Shown here: in pieces, positions 37,115-46,584 of the stretch
How positions within the stretch are numbered: position 1 is the stretch's first letter
Layout: the number at the start of each line of letters is the position of its first letter
Assembly: GCF_001953635.1 (NCBI RefSeq)
Contig: NZ_MEJH01000002.1
Location: forward strand, 310,001-374,000
DNA from: Alteromonas abrolhosensis
Lineage (GTDB): Bacteria > Pseudomonadota > Gammaproteobacteria > Enterobacterales > Alteromonadaceae
DNA: 64,000 nucleotides
Direction of reading: 5' to 3'
Translations under genes and position numbers: made by a program
Notes under the pieces: generated by a model
What the model was told of the DNA's origin: nothing
What the model saw: the letters and a program-made list of their open reading frames with translations, nothing else
The model's database searches: none

Positions 37115-39640
37115 ATGTCAAAGGTTCATTATTTTTCTGCGTTAGCTTTTGTATTTTTGGCTTCTTCTTGCACGGGTATGGAAAAAAAGAACACAACTAT
37201 TTATCGAGAAGACGTTCCTAAAATAGAACCTAAGGCGTGGCCTTCACAGCAATCTCCAATAACGGTAAACCGTGAACACGAAAAGAAAATCGCTACGTTA
37301 CTTAATGCAATGACTGTGGAAGAGAAGGTGGGGCAGATTATTCAAGCTGACATCAATTCTGTCACCCCTGAAGAAGCTAGAGAATTTTATCTTGGCGCGG
37401 TATTGAATGGTGGAAACTCTGCGCCAGAGAAAAATAATCGTGCAGAAGCGGACATGTGGCTGGCGCTAGCTGATGAATTTTGGCTGGCCTCTACTGATAA
37501 ATCTAACGGCAGAGTCGGCATTCCTTTGCTGTGGGGAAGTGACGCTGTTCACGGACATAATAATATTGTAGGAGCAACTATTTTCCCTCACAACATTGGA
37601 CTAGGAGCGGCCAACGACCCTGCACTAATGGCAAAAATAGGAAAGGTAACCGCCACTGAAATGCGAGTAACGGGGTTAGACTGGACATTTGCTCCAACCT
37701 TGGCTGTGGCACGAAATAGCAGATGGGGAAGAACCTACGAAAGTTTTTCTGAAGATCCGGCCATTGTTGCGAGCTATGCTGAACCACTCGTTTCCGGTAT
37801 TCAGGGAAAAGTGAACACGGACCAGTTTTTAAATTCACATCATATTATATCAACCGCTAAACACTTTATTGGTGATGGGGGTACGCGTAATGGTCAAGAC
37901 CAAGGTGACAACGTAGATGATCAGATAACAATGCGCGATGTCCACGGCGCTGGGTATCCACCCGCAATACAAGCCGGTGTGCAGGTAATAATGGCGTCAT
38001 TTAATAGCTGGCACGGTATAAAAATGCATGGACACAAGACCATGCTCTCCGATGTATTGGTAGCTCAAATGGGGTTTGATGGCTTTGTAGTGGGCGACTG
38101 GAATGGGCACGGACAAGTTGAAGGCTGCACTAATGTGTCTTGTGCTAATGCGTTTAACGCAGGTCTTGATATGTTTATGGCGCCAGATAGCTGGAAGAAG
38201 CTCTATCAAAATACACTTGAGCAAGTAAAGTCAGGAGAAATTACGTTAGCTCGTTTAGATCAGGCTGTGGCCCGAATACTAAGAGTAAAACTGCGAGCAG
38301 GTCTGTTCGATGCAGGATTACCATCATCACGGCCACTAGCGGGTGACTATAAGCGTTTGGGTTCCGAATCTCATCGAGCCGTGGCGCGAGAGGCGGTCAG
38401 AAAATCACTGGTATTATTAAAGAATAACCAGCAATTAATACCGCTTAGCCCGAATCAACGTATTCTTGTGGCGGGTACAGCCGCTGACAATATTGGCCAA
38501 GCTAGTGGCGGGTGGACGTTAAGCTGGCAGGGTACAGGTAATGCCAATAGCGACTTTCCCAACGGAGAGTCAATTCTTGCCGGCATTAGATCGGCGGTAG
38601 CCGGTAGTGAGGGTACAGTCGATTATCATCCAGAGGGTGAATTTGAAGTACGACCGGATGTAGCGATCATCGTTTTCGGTGAACAACCTTACGCAGAGTT
38701 CCAAGGAGATAGACCCCACGTAGATTTCACCGATAACACTGGATTAGAACTTCTTCAAAAATTCAAGGCGTTAAATATCCCCACTGTCTCGATATTTATT
38801 TCCGGACGACCTTTATGGGTGAATCCAGAAATAAACGCATCCGATGCGTTTGTTGCAGCTTGGTTGCCTGGAACTGAAGGCGGCGGAATTGCAGACGTAA
38901 TAATGCGTAATGAGCAAGAAAAAATTAACCATGACTTCATTGGGCGCCTAAGTTTCTCGTGGCCCAAAAAAGCCGACCATGATGTTTTGAGTGGTGAAAA
39001 TGCCAACTATGACCCCTTATTCGCTTTGGGATATGGACTCTCTGTAACGGACGGTGTCAGCGTTGAACAGCTAGATGAAACCCAAGCAGAGACAATAACC
39101 GACTATCACATATCAAACTTTTTGATTGCTGGAGCAGCGGTATCACCATGGCGATTAGTGTTGAGCGATGTCAAAGGTCGCAATCAGTACCTACAGGGAA
39201 AAAGCAGCAGTGCGGGTGGCAACATGAATGTTGAATCGGCTGATTATCTCGCCCAAGAAGATTCGGTTATTGTGAACTGGTTAGATAGAGGAAGCTTTTT
39301 AATAGAGGGAGAACCGATTGACCTTGAACGTCAGTCGAATGGTGATATGGCTCTACAGATAGACTACCAGGTGTTATCAGCAGACATACAGCGCGCCTCA
39401 ATAAAGCTGGGGTGCGAAAGTCAATGCAAGTCCAACCTGGACGTGACGACAACAATACAAGCAAAAGCAGGCGGGGGATGGCAGCAAGGCTTTTTGAAAC
39501 TCAGTTGTTTTGCTGATACAGGCGCTGATATGAAAAACATAAAAGTTCCTTTTGAGTTAGAGGTAATTGGCACTGCGTCCATTCAACTAAACACAATTAA
39601 ATTAGTGGCAAATCAGGGTCAGGCGAGCTGCCAGTTGTAG
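37115..39640 (+). CDS. GH3 exo-beta-glucanase / xylosidase lipoprotein, ExoP-like
   Basis: An 841-residue enzyme with a signal peptide ending in a relaxed lipobox (LASSC at about residue 19), so it is probably anchored in a membrane. The GH3 barrel covers about 60-400, with the nucleophile D328 (GFVVGDWNGHG) and KHFIGDGGTRNGQDQGD near 250. The (alpha/beta)6 domain follows (about 430-650, SLVLLKNNQQLIPL). A C-terminal galactose-binding-like domain (about 670-840) resembles that of the marine exo-1,3/1,4-beta-glucanase ExoP, whose length is about the same. Both beta-glucosidase and beta-xylosidase activity are possible. It is followed 33 nt later by a sugar transporter. Confidence 0.88.
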   Translation: MSKVHYFSALAFVFLASSCTGMEKKNTTIYREDVPKIEPKAWPSQQSPITVNREHEKKIATLLNAMTVEEKVGQIIQADINSVTPEEAREFYLGAVLNGGNSAPEKNNRAEADMWLALADEFWLASTDKSNGRVGIPLLWGSDAVHGHNNIVGATIFPHNIGLGAANDPALMAKIGKVTATEMRVTGLDWTFAPTLAVARNSRWGRTYESFSEDPAIVASYAEPLVSGIQGKVNTDQFLNSHHIISTAKHFIGDGGTRNGQDQGDNVDDQITMRDVHGAGYPPAIQAGVQVIMASFNSWHGIKMHGHKTMLSDVLVAQMGFDGFVVGDWNGHGQVEGCTNVSCANAFNAGLDMFMAPDSWKKLYQNTLEQVKSGEITLARLDQAVARILRVKLRAGLFDAGLPSSRPLAGDYKRLGSESHRAVAREAVRKSLVLLKNNQQLIPLSPNQRILVAGTAADNIGQASGGWTLSWQGTGNANSDFPNGESILAGIRSAVAGSEGTVDYHPEGEFEVRPDVAIIVFGEQPYAEFQGDRPHVDFTDNTGLELLQKFKALNIPTVSIFISGRPLWVNPEINASDAFVAAWLPGTEGGGIADVIMRNEQEKINHDFIGRLSFSWPKKADHDVLSGENANYDPLFALGYGLSVTDGVSVEQLDETQAETITDYHISNFLIAGAAVSPWRLVLSDVKGRNQYLQGKSSSAGGNMNVESADYLAQEDSVIVNWLDRGSFLIEGEPIDLERQSNGDMALQIDYQVLSADIQRASIKLGCESQCKSNLDVTTTIQAKAGGGWQQGFLKLSCFADTGADMKNIKVPFELEVIGTASIQLNTIKLVANQGQASCQL

Positions 39641-39673
39641 TGCTCTTATATTAATCTTTTAGGTGGTAGTTTT

Positions 39674-41080
39674 GTGAAAGATAGCAAAGAAAAAGAAAAT
39701 CTTATTTTTATTTTCCTTATTAGTGTGGTGGCTACTATCGGTGGCTTTTTGTTTGGCTTCGATAGCGGGGTAATTAACGGCACTGTCGACGGGCTGAAAC
39801 TGGCTTTTAGTTCTGACTCTGTTGGCACCGGGTTCAATGTTGCCAGTATGCTGCTTGGGTGTGGAGTTGGTGCCTTCATCGCAGGAAGGCTCTCGGACAT
39901 AGTAGGGCGTAAAACCGTTCTTTTGTTATCGTCTTCATTGTTTATTGCTAGTGCATGGGGGTCAGGTATAGCAATAAGCTCTACCGAATTTGTGGTTTAT
40001 CGCGTTATTGGCGGGTTGGCAGTCGGAGCTGCCTCAGTGATTGCACCTGCTTATATTAGTGAAATTGCTCCAGCAAACATACGGGGTAAGCTTATCACTA
40101 TTCAACAAGTAGCCATCATTTTCGGCTTATTTAGCGCATTCGTCAGTAATTATGTTGTAGCCAATATGGCGGGGGTATCAACAGCTCCTTTTTGGTGGGG
40201 ATATGAAGCATGGAGGTGGATGTTCTGGATAGAATTGTTTCCAGCCGCACTATTTCTTGCAAGCTTATTTTTCATTCCTGAAAGCCCACGTTTTTTAGTT
40301 ATGAAGCAAAGCAGTAAACGAGCGCTGGCCATTTTACAGAAGTTGTATGGTCAAGAAGCAGGACAAAGAAAACTTTTGGAGATTGAAGCATCTTTAGTCA
40401 AAAAAGACCGAAAACCAAAGTTTTCAGATTTAATCGACAAAACGAGAAACCGTCTACGTCCCATTGTATGGGTAGGTGTCGGATTGGCTACATTTCAGCA
40501 GCTTGTAGGAATAAACGTGGTTTTTTATTACGGAGCGGTGCTATGGCAAGCTGTGGGATTTTCAGAGGCTGATGCACTTTTAATTAACGTTATCTCAGGC
40601 GCTGTAAGTATCGCTGGTTGTGTTATCACCATGTTTCTCATTGACCGATTAGGGCGTAAACCTTTTCTGATTATTGGTTCAATAGGAATGTCTATTTCTC
40701 TCGCATTCATGGTATTCACCTTCGTCAACTCATCGAGCGACATCAACGGAAATTTGATTCTTGGCGGATTAGGTAGTGTGGCGCTTATTTCCGCCAATGC
40801 TTACGTTTTCTTTTTCAATTTATCCTGGGGGCCTGTAATGTGGGTTTTACTAGGTGAGATGTTTCCTAACCAAATCAGAGGCTCTGGTCTCGCTGTAAGT
40901 GGCTTAGCACAATGGCTAGCTAACTTTGCAGTCACCATGACTTTCCCACTCATGCTAACTGGGATTGGATTGGCAGGCGCTTACAGTATCTATACTACGT
41001 GCGCGCTTCTTTCAGTCTTTTTCGTGTTTAAATTTGTTCGCGAAACTGCAGGGAACGAGCTCGAACAAATGCAGGGCTAA
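39674..41080 (+). CDS. MFS sugar:proton symporter, XylE/sugar-porter type
   Basis: A 468-residue, 12-helix transporter of the sugar porter family, starting with GTG and preceded by AGGTGG. Family signatures: GFLFGFDSGVINGT in helix 1, GRLSDIVGRKT after helix 2, PESPRFL at the end of helix 6, QQLVGINVVFYYG in helix 7, DRLGRKP, and a final WGPVMWVLLGEMFPNQIRG. Members import xylose, glucose or arabinose with protons. Its position between the GH3 and GH9 genes leaves glucose and xylose both possible as substrates. It probably forms an operon with GH3. Confidence 0.9.
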   Translation: MKDSKEKENLIFIFLISVVATIGGFLFGFDSGVINGTVDGLKLAFSSDSVGTGFNVASMLLGCGVGAFIAGRLSDIVGRKTVLLLSSSLFIASAWGSGIAISSTEFVVYRVIGGLAVGAASVIAPAYISEIAPANIRGKLITIQQVAIIFGLFSAFVSNYVVANMAGVSTAPFWWGYEAWRWMFWIELFPAALFLASLFFIPESPRFLVMKQSSKRALAILQKLYGQEAGQRKLLEIEASLVKKDRKPKFSDLIDKTRNRLRPIVWVGVGLATFQQLVGINVVFYYGAVLWQAVGFSEADALLINVISGAVSIAGCVITMFLIDRLGRKPFLIIGSIGMSISLAFMVFTFVNSSSDINGNLILGGLGSVALISANAYVFFFNLSWGPVMWVLLGEMFPNQIRGSGLAVSGLAQWLANFAVTMTFPLMLTGIGLAGAYSIYTTCALLSVFFVFKFVRETAGNELEQMQG

Positions 41081-41091
41081 TCTGTAAGGGA

Positions 41092-41114
41092 GAATAGCCC
41101 TATTTGGGCTATTC
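41092..41114. terminator. Shared hairpin between the sugar porter and GH9
   Basis: GAATAGCCC/GGGCTATTC, a perfect 9-bp stem with a TATTT loop, fills the 28-bp gap between two convergent genes and includes the GH9 stop codon. No clear T-tract, but it can serve both strands. Confidence 0.5.
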
Positions 41115-43589
41115 AGCAGAGCTATTTAGTAAGTCGTTAGCGGCATGTACAAGCATGATATAAGACGCTGCGATATTTATTACGTATTCATTTTGGCCCC
41201 AGAAAAATGGCCATTCTTCATTATTTTCTGGCAGGTCAGGTTTAATTATTAAAATACCCGGGACAACCCCACCAGAAATAAATGAAAAATCTGCGCGATT
41301 CATACCGTAGGCTACGCGTTTTGATACGGTGCCGACATTTGATACGAGGGAGATATCTGAATCTGGATGCGTCCCGTAGAGATAATGCAGCCCATCATAA
41401 ACAGCGTCTGGTTCGAGTAGCCCAGGAAACGCCTTGACCAAATAGTAATGATGAATAGCATCGCGTATTATCCGTCCATTTCCTGCCCATCCACCTTCTG
41501 TAATTGTGACATTAAACGGGTTAGCTTGCGTAATGTGCCTACCTTCATTCACATAGTCCTTAGCTAGCAATTCAATTTTGTGCTTATATTTATCGCCCAT
41601 TAAAGGAATTAAGCGAACTAGAGTACCAATGTGCTGCGCAAAATGTGCCTCGACTTCGGGCCAAAGGGTATTAATTGCCTGCTTATACTGCTCGTCCCCC
41701 GTGCTCATCAATAGTTCTGCTGCCGCCGAAAGCTTTTCTGCGTCAAGTCGTCCTCCTGTTGTATTCCCATGATGAAACAAAAAGGGAGGGTGAGATCGCT
41801 CTTCTTGCCAAGCTAACTCGGCTGTATTGAGCGCTTCTGTAGCGAGCTCAGGATTATGATCCCGTAGTGCACGGGCAGCAGCACTTAAAGCGGCGATGGA
41901 GCCAAAGTTAACGGCTGAGGAGCGACTGGTAAATACCCATCTATCATCAGGGACCCCGCTGTGTTTTCCATCTGCTTGTAAAGGTGTCATTGTAGGGTTG
42001 TATACCAGATTGTCGGTCATGGTGATGCCATCACCCAAGTGCGTATACTGGGATATGTTAGGCACAATGATACCGTTTATTGCTCTGCCAAATGCTCGGT
42101 GTTGTGCAATTAGTGCTAAAGTGCCGTGCTCAATTTGCTGGAGTATGTCGGGTTTACCATCTGGCACATGAATATCAACAAACTTTCGGTCGTAGTCAAC
42201 AAGGGTAGTATCGCGTTTTGGCGCAAACTGATCCCATACTTCAACAAGACCTAGAACGGCTCTGTATTGCGACTGAGTACGAATGTCGTAATCTCCCGCA
42301 TCATACCATCCACCAATATTTAACCCCGGTACATGCTCTAAAGGCGCGAATTGAGTATCGGTTGTCGGCCCCTGGGCATATAAATCAAAATGTTTTTGGT
42401 TGATCGGTGCCTGCAAAGCATCATCTAAGTGGGAAGCACCATGCCAAACTCTGTAGGCTTCGTTTACTAAAACATGGTCCATTTGAACCGGAAAAAAAAC
42501 GTCTAAGGTCGGATGCCAGGCTTTGCTGAAAATATCTTTACTTATTCTGAACGGCGCGGTGATGGTGTCATTGTACTTAAGCTGATAAAGGCCACTTTCA
42601 CGTACCGCTGAAAAGTCGAATTTTGCATATTGATATCGTTTATATTTCCCCCAATCCATTGGTTTTTTAGACAAGACCGCGTTCTTTTCACCCGACGGCA
42701 TTATTTTAAGTAAGGAAACTAGGTTTTCGCCTATGACGTGCTTCGGGTCGAGTTCCAGTACCGCTATTTTGTTTTGATTAGGGTGGTAGCCTACCTGAGA
42801 GTGCGCAATTATTGGCGACCGTTGCCAATCCTTTATACTGCTAACGTTTAGAGACCATTCCAGCACTTTACCGCTTTTATTTGCCGGGATCATGGAGCGC
42901 GCTACAAACCACCCGTTTTGGGCCTTTGTTCTTCCATCATACAGATAGATAGGTTGCTGTTTCGACTCAATACTTATTCTGCGCTCTGCGTCTTCTGGTG
43001 CTAGGACTAAATGGTACGCGGTGGCAAGCGGCGTTGGTGCTTGTAAATCATTTTGTTCTTTTGGCCCAGAAGGGTAAAGAGGAAACGTACCGGTTGCGTC
43101 ATCGGCGATAAAAGACTTATTAAAATATGCTGAAGGCATAAATTCGAGGTTAAACCCCGCCTTGTTCACTAGCTCTTCGGGTAAAGGGGCATCGGTGTGT
43201 ACGCTAATGTTGAGATGCTCTTTCGTCGAAGTAACTTTGACGCTGAAATTAAATTTGTGTTCTGGATAATGTAGTGAAGCTCTAATGGCACCTTTTTCGG
43301 CATCAACATCGCGTTTGATGAAAGTCGGAATACTATCCCACTGTTCGGGAGTATCATTTAGCCTAACGTCACCATTAGTGGCGATACGCTTGCCGTGCTG
43401 AATAATTTCAATGCCACTAATCTTTGAATCGCTGAACAGCCCATCGTACCAGTTGCTATATACCAATACATTGGCTCCTGGAGCCTCAAAATACTCTGAA
43501 TCATTAACTTTCATAGGGGGGGAAGTTTGCCCCTTAACTGTTAAAGCACTGATTAAAAAAACACTGCCGCACAAGAGTTTTAACCTCAT
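41109..43589 (-). CDS. GH9 glycoside hydrolase (endoglucanase-type)
   Basis: An 826-residue exported enzyme from the ATG at 43589 (MRLKLLCGSV), which has AAAGGAA ahead; the signal peptide ends near TVKG. An N-terminal domain of about 230 residues is followed by the Ig-like CelD_N domain (about 260-350, SPIIAHSQVGYHPNQNKIAV) and the (alpha/alpha)6 barrel. The catalytic aspartates are D430 and D433 (GGWYDAGDYD), and the general acid lies in FFWGQNEYVI near the C-terminus. GH9 members are mostly cellulases or exo-glucosidases and some act on mixed-linkage glucan or xylan. The extra N-terminal domain is unusual. It is divergent from the beta-helix gene. Confidence 0.88.
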   Translation of the reverse strand: MRLKLLCGSVFLISALTVKGQTSPPMKVNDSEYFEAPGANVLVYSNWYDGLFSDSKISGIEIIQHGKRIATNGDVRLNDTPEQWDSIPTFIKRDVDAEKGAIRASLHYPEHKFNFSVKVTSTKEHLNISVHTDAPLPEELVNKAGFNLEFMPSAYFNKSFIADDATGTFPLYPSGPKEQNDLQAPTPLATAYHLVLAPEDAERRISIESKQQPIYLYDGRTKAQNGWFVARSMIPANKSGKVLEWSLNVSSIKDWQRSPIIAHSQVGYHPNQNKIAVLELDPKHVIGENLVSLLKIMPSGEKNAVLSKKPMDWGKYKRYQYAKFDFSAVRESGLYQLKYNDTITAPFRISKDIFSKAWHPTLDVFFPVQMDHVLVNEAYRVWHGASHLDDALQAPINQKHFDLYAQGPTTDTQFAPLEHVPGLNIGGWYDAGDYDIRTQSQYRAVLGLVEVWDQFAPKRDTTLVDYDRKFVDIHVPDGKPDILQQIEHGTLALIAQHRAFGRAINGIIVPNISQYTHLGDGITMTDNLVYNPTMTPLQADGKHSGVPDDRWVFTSRSSAVNFGSIAALSAAARALRDHNPELATEALNTAELAWQEERSHPPFLFHHGNTTGGRLDAEKLSAAAELLMSTGDEQYKQAINTLWPEVEAHFAQHIGTLVRLIPLMGDKYKHKIELLAKDYVNEGRHITQANPFNVTITEGGWAGNGRIIRDAIHHYYLVKAFPGLLEPDAVYDGLHYLYGTHPDSDISLVSNVGTVSKRVAYGMNRADFSFISGGVVPGILIIKPDLPENNEEWPFFWGQNEYVINIAASYIMLVHAANDLLNSSAE

Positions 43590-43777
43590 GTTTGTTCCTT
43601 TCTTGCTACTTGTGAATTGATTTTTCATTATGCTAGTAGAAAGCGGAGCAACACATATTACTGAATTTGTTAACCTCATTTCGATTATTTGTTAATAGGA
43701 TGAATATAGATTCATCACCGCTCACTAACCTCTATACTGACTTTCTTTAACTTGTGAATATTAAAGGAACAGTAATC
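43590..43777. promoter_or_regulatory. Divergent control region of GH9 and the beta-helix gene
   Basis: GTTA occurs at 43669 and 43691, 22 bp (two turns) apart, each within ATTTGTTAA. GATGAAT/ATTCATC (43699-43716) is a 7-bp dyad with a 4-nt centre just downstream. Both are candidate regulator sites. Confidence 0.4.
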
Positions 43778-45601
43778 ATGAACATTTGGCTCCGTTTCGG
43801 ACTCATCGTGATGACTTTTGGACTCAGTTCAGTCACACCTGTAAAGGCGCAATTTTCTGGTGGACCTTATGGGCCAATCTCAAAAAGCTATGCGCAGCCA
43901 AACGCTAAGACAATATATTATGTATCTCCAGAGGGACAACCTCGGGCAGATGGACTCACACTTGATAATCCCACTTCGCTTAGCTCTGCTATAAGTAAAG
44001 TAACATCGGGAGATGCAATAGTTTTAAGAGGTGGTACTTATCGCACTGGCAATTTAATACTTAATCAAGGGATAACTTTACAACCCTATAAAGACGAAAA
44101 ACCCATTTTGAAAGGAACTCAAGTAGCCTCGACCTGGGAACAAAAACAAGACAATGTGTGGGTTACAAATTGGAAAACCTTGTTTCCTTCTAAACCTATG
44201 TTTTGGTGGCGTCAGGAGCGCCACATTGATAAAACGCCGCTACATCGATTTAATAATGACATGGTTTTTATTGATGGTGAGTTTTTACAGTCGGCTGGCA
44301 GTATCGAAGAGTTAACGCCTAATACATTTTTTGTTGATTATGAGAAGCAGCAGGTTTACATCGGTACTGATCCAAATAATAAATTAATCGAAATCACCGC
44401 TTACGACACAGCGCTGTTGCGTACATCGAACGACGTCCACAATAAACGAAGTGACAAGATTGGCCCTAAAATCTATGGGGTTACGTTTACTCAATACGCT
44501 TGGCGGGCTATCGGTATAGAAGGTAAACGAACCTTTTTACCAGAAGACGAGCCAGTAGATGAACCTGTTGGCGTTGCCGATCCTTTAACCTATGGTAAAG
44601 AGGTCATAAACACGCTACTTGAAAATGTCACCATCACATATTGCTCGCGTGTCGCAGGCTATTTTCGCGGTGACGGTTTAATAATAAGACACTCCCTGAT
44701 TTCTGATACCAGTACTGAAGGTATCTATATTATTGGTTCTTCAGACGTGTTACTCGAAAAAAACATCATTCAGCGTAACGATATTGAGAACATCACTGGT
44801 TATTATGTTTCCGCAGTGAAAATCATTAATCAAACGTACAGAGTAACAGTACGGGATAACTTGTTTATTAATCATCCAACATCAAAGGGTGTATGGTACG
44901 ACGTGGGAAACCGTGAAGGCCTGTTTATCAATAACTATGTCGAAAACACGCAGGCTGGGTTATTTTTTGAGATATCGGATGGCATTACGGCTGTGGGTAA
45001 CGTATTTGTAAATAACGACTTAGGTGTGTGGGTGCTCAACTCAGCGAACGCCAATATTGCGCATAATACGTTTGTTAACAGTACGCTGCGATTTACAAGA
45101 ACTGCTCGAAGTGCCACAGATGACCACTTTGGTTGGCACCCCGAGACAGGGCCTGATGTATTTGAGCGAGATGGTCATACAGTAAAAAGTAATTTGTTGA
45201 CGGCAGATGAGCAACATCACGGTCCTTTACTAAGTGTGGATCAAGAGGACGCTTTATGCGCCCAATACAAGAAAGCTCAACTTGCTGAACTGGACGGAAA
45301 CGCTTATGTAAAACCTGAAAATCAACAGCCGCTGATAACATTATCTACAAGTAGTTCAGAGCCCTGCAATCGTGAAATAAATACACTCGATAAATTGCAA
45401 GACAGCACAGCTCAATATGAAACCAATGGTCAACTGATTAACGGACATCCCAGAACAGTCTTTGTCTCCCCTGACTTAAAGCGGTTTGAACTACAGCGCC
45501 ATATTTCCAAAAAAGTGAATATAGTCTTGCCAGAGAAGGTAACGAACGCTTTTGAAAATATTGGTGCGTTACCGTCGGCATCGGATAATCAAAGTCGATA
45601 A
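43778..45601 (+). CDS. Exported right-handed beta-helix protein, GH120-like
   Basis: A 607-residue protein from the ATG at 43778, with AAAGGA upstream and a signal peptide ending PVKA. The body is a parallel beta-helix: an opening TIYYVSPEGQPRADGLTLDN, SGDAIVLRGGTYRTG, then many NxxxxN coils such as VLLEKNIIQRNDIEN. The segment VWYDVGNREGLFINNYVEN leads to AGLFFEISDG, placing D375 and E398 23 residues apart. As I recall, GH120 beta-xylosidase uses an Asp and Glu with the same spacing (D382 and E405) in a very similar context. A beta-xylosidase or related exo-activity is therefore the best guess. Overall identity to GH120 seems low. Confidence 0.65.
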   Translation: MNIWLRFGLIVMTFGLSSVTPVKAQFSGGPYGPISKSYAQPNAKTIYYVSPEGQPRADGLTLDNPTSLSSAISKVTSGDAIVLRGGTYRTGNLILNQGITLQPYKDEKPILKGTQVASTWEQKQDNVWVTNWKTLFPSKPMFWWRQERHIDKTPLHRFNNDMVFIDGEFLQSAGSIEELTPNTFFVDYEKQQVYIGTDPNNKLIEITAYDTALLRTSNDVHNKRSDKIGPKIYGVTFTQYAWRAIGIEGKRTFLPEDEPVDEPVGVADPLTYGKEVINTLLENVTITYCSRVAGYFRGDGLIIRHSLISDTSTEGIYIIGSSDVLLEKNIIQRNDIENITGYYVSAVKIINQTYRVTVRDNLFINHPTSKGVWYDVGNREGLFINNYVENTQAGLFFEISDGITAVGNVFVNNDLGVWVLNSANANIAHNTFVNSTLRFTRTARSATDDHFGWHPETGPDVFERDGHTVKSNLLTADEQHHGPLLSVDQEDALCAQYKKAQLAELDGNAYVKPENQQPLITLSTSSSEPCNREINTLDKLQDSTAQYETNGQLINGHPRTVFVSPDLKRFELQRHISKKVNIVLPEKVTNAFENIGALPSASDNQSR

Positions 45602-45640
45602 TTAACACAAGATTACAACTGCGCCGGTTAGGTAACTGAG

Positions 45641-46471
45641 TTAAAATTGAGCACTAGCATCCCACACTTTACCAGTCGCCTTACCGTCCTTTGCAGGATT
45701 AAATACTTCTACTGCCATAACTTGATATGTAGGGTCGTCGCTTGCGTCAAAATTATTCATATCAGGAAGAATCCAGCCTGTGTCAGCCCAAGCTGCCACG
45801 TGATCGGCAAAGATAATTTTATGATCTTCGCCTAGAGGCATGGGTTTAGACGGTTTACTCCAATACTGATAAAACGTGGCCGTATTATTTATAGAGGGCT
45901 TTCGCTCTCGTATAGTTCGATAAGTTGAGTATTCAACGCCGTTACTCACAAAGGTCTTACCGAAAATGCCGTTTTGGCTAGGATCATAGGTCCAGCGCTG
46001 AAGAACATAATATTCAACTAAGTGAGCAGGATTGTCTTTAGACATGTTGCTGTCGTATCCCCATCCATAGAGTGCAATATAACTAGCGCCACTCTCCTGT
46101 TCAAAGCGATAGCCAATTTCGCGGCTCACATCTCCGTAATGCCACCCGGGGCCCCCAACATAATTATATCCGCCGCCCTCCCAACTCACTTCAAATTCTC
46201 CGCTTTGACTTAGTTTGAGAGAGGCTTCGCCACCGTCTTTCCAGTGGGTAAAAAAGAGATCCCCAACATGTCCTGTTGCGTGGTTTTTAGACATGTGTAT
46301 GTCATCGTCGAATTGCTTAGTATAGGCTTTAAATTTAGTAATACCTTGCGGCTTGAAAGCTTCAGAGTCATTATCAAGACTTATTCCGTCACCTTGATGA
46401 GGTGAGCAGCCAATAAGAAGAGCAATACTCGCTACAGTCATCGCAATTTGTCTAATAAGTAATATCTGCAT
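45641..46471 (-). CDS. GH11 endo-1,4-beta-xylanase lipoprotein
   Basis: A 276-residue protein from the ATG at 46471, with a lipoprotein signal (ALLIGC at residues 17-22). The rest is a GH11 jelly roll of about 200 residues: VGDLFFTHWKDGG, FEVSWEGGGYNYVGGPGW, and YGWGYD. The nucleophile is E153 (AHLVEYYVLQRW) and the acid/base E255 (YQVMAVEVFNP, where many members have ATEG). It cuts xylan internally. The sequence is divergent from typical GH11 (no PSIDGT-type thumb; it has KPSINNTATF instead), and lipid anchoring is unusual. Convergent with the beta-helix gene and downstream of GH51. Confidence 0.88.
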   Translation of the reverse strand: MQILLIRQIAMTVASIALLIGCSPHQGDGISLDNDSEAFKPQGITKFKAYTKQFDDDIHMSKNHATGHVGDLFFTHWKDGGEASLKLSQSGEFEVSWEGGGYNYVGGPGWHYGDVSREIGYRFEQESGASYIALYGWGYDSNMSKDNPAHLVEYYVLQRWTYDPSQNGIFGKTFVSNGVEYSTYRTIRERKPSINNTATFYQYWSKPSKPMPLGEDHKIIFADHVAAWADTGWILPDMNNFDASDDPTYQVMAVEVFNPAKDGKATGKVWDASAQF

Positions 46472-46584
46472 AATTCTTTCTATTCTTATAAAAAACACTA
46501 ATGTTAAATAAAAGCGCAAACTGAACGCTTAAATTATATTACGCCCCACTGCTTTTGCGGGTCTGTTCACACCATACTTTTTGA

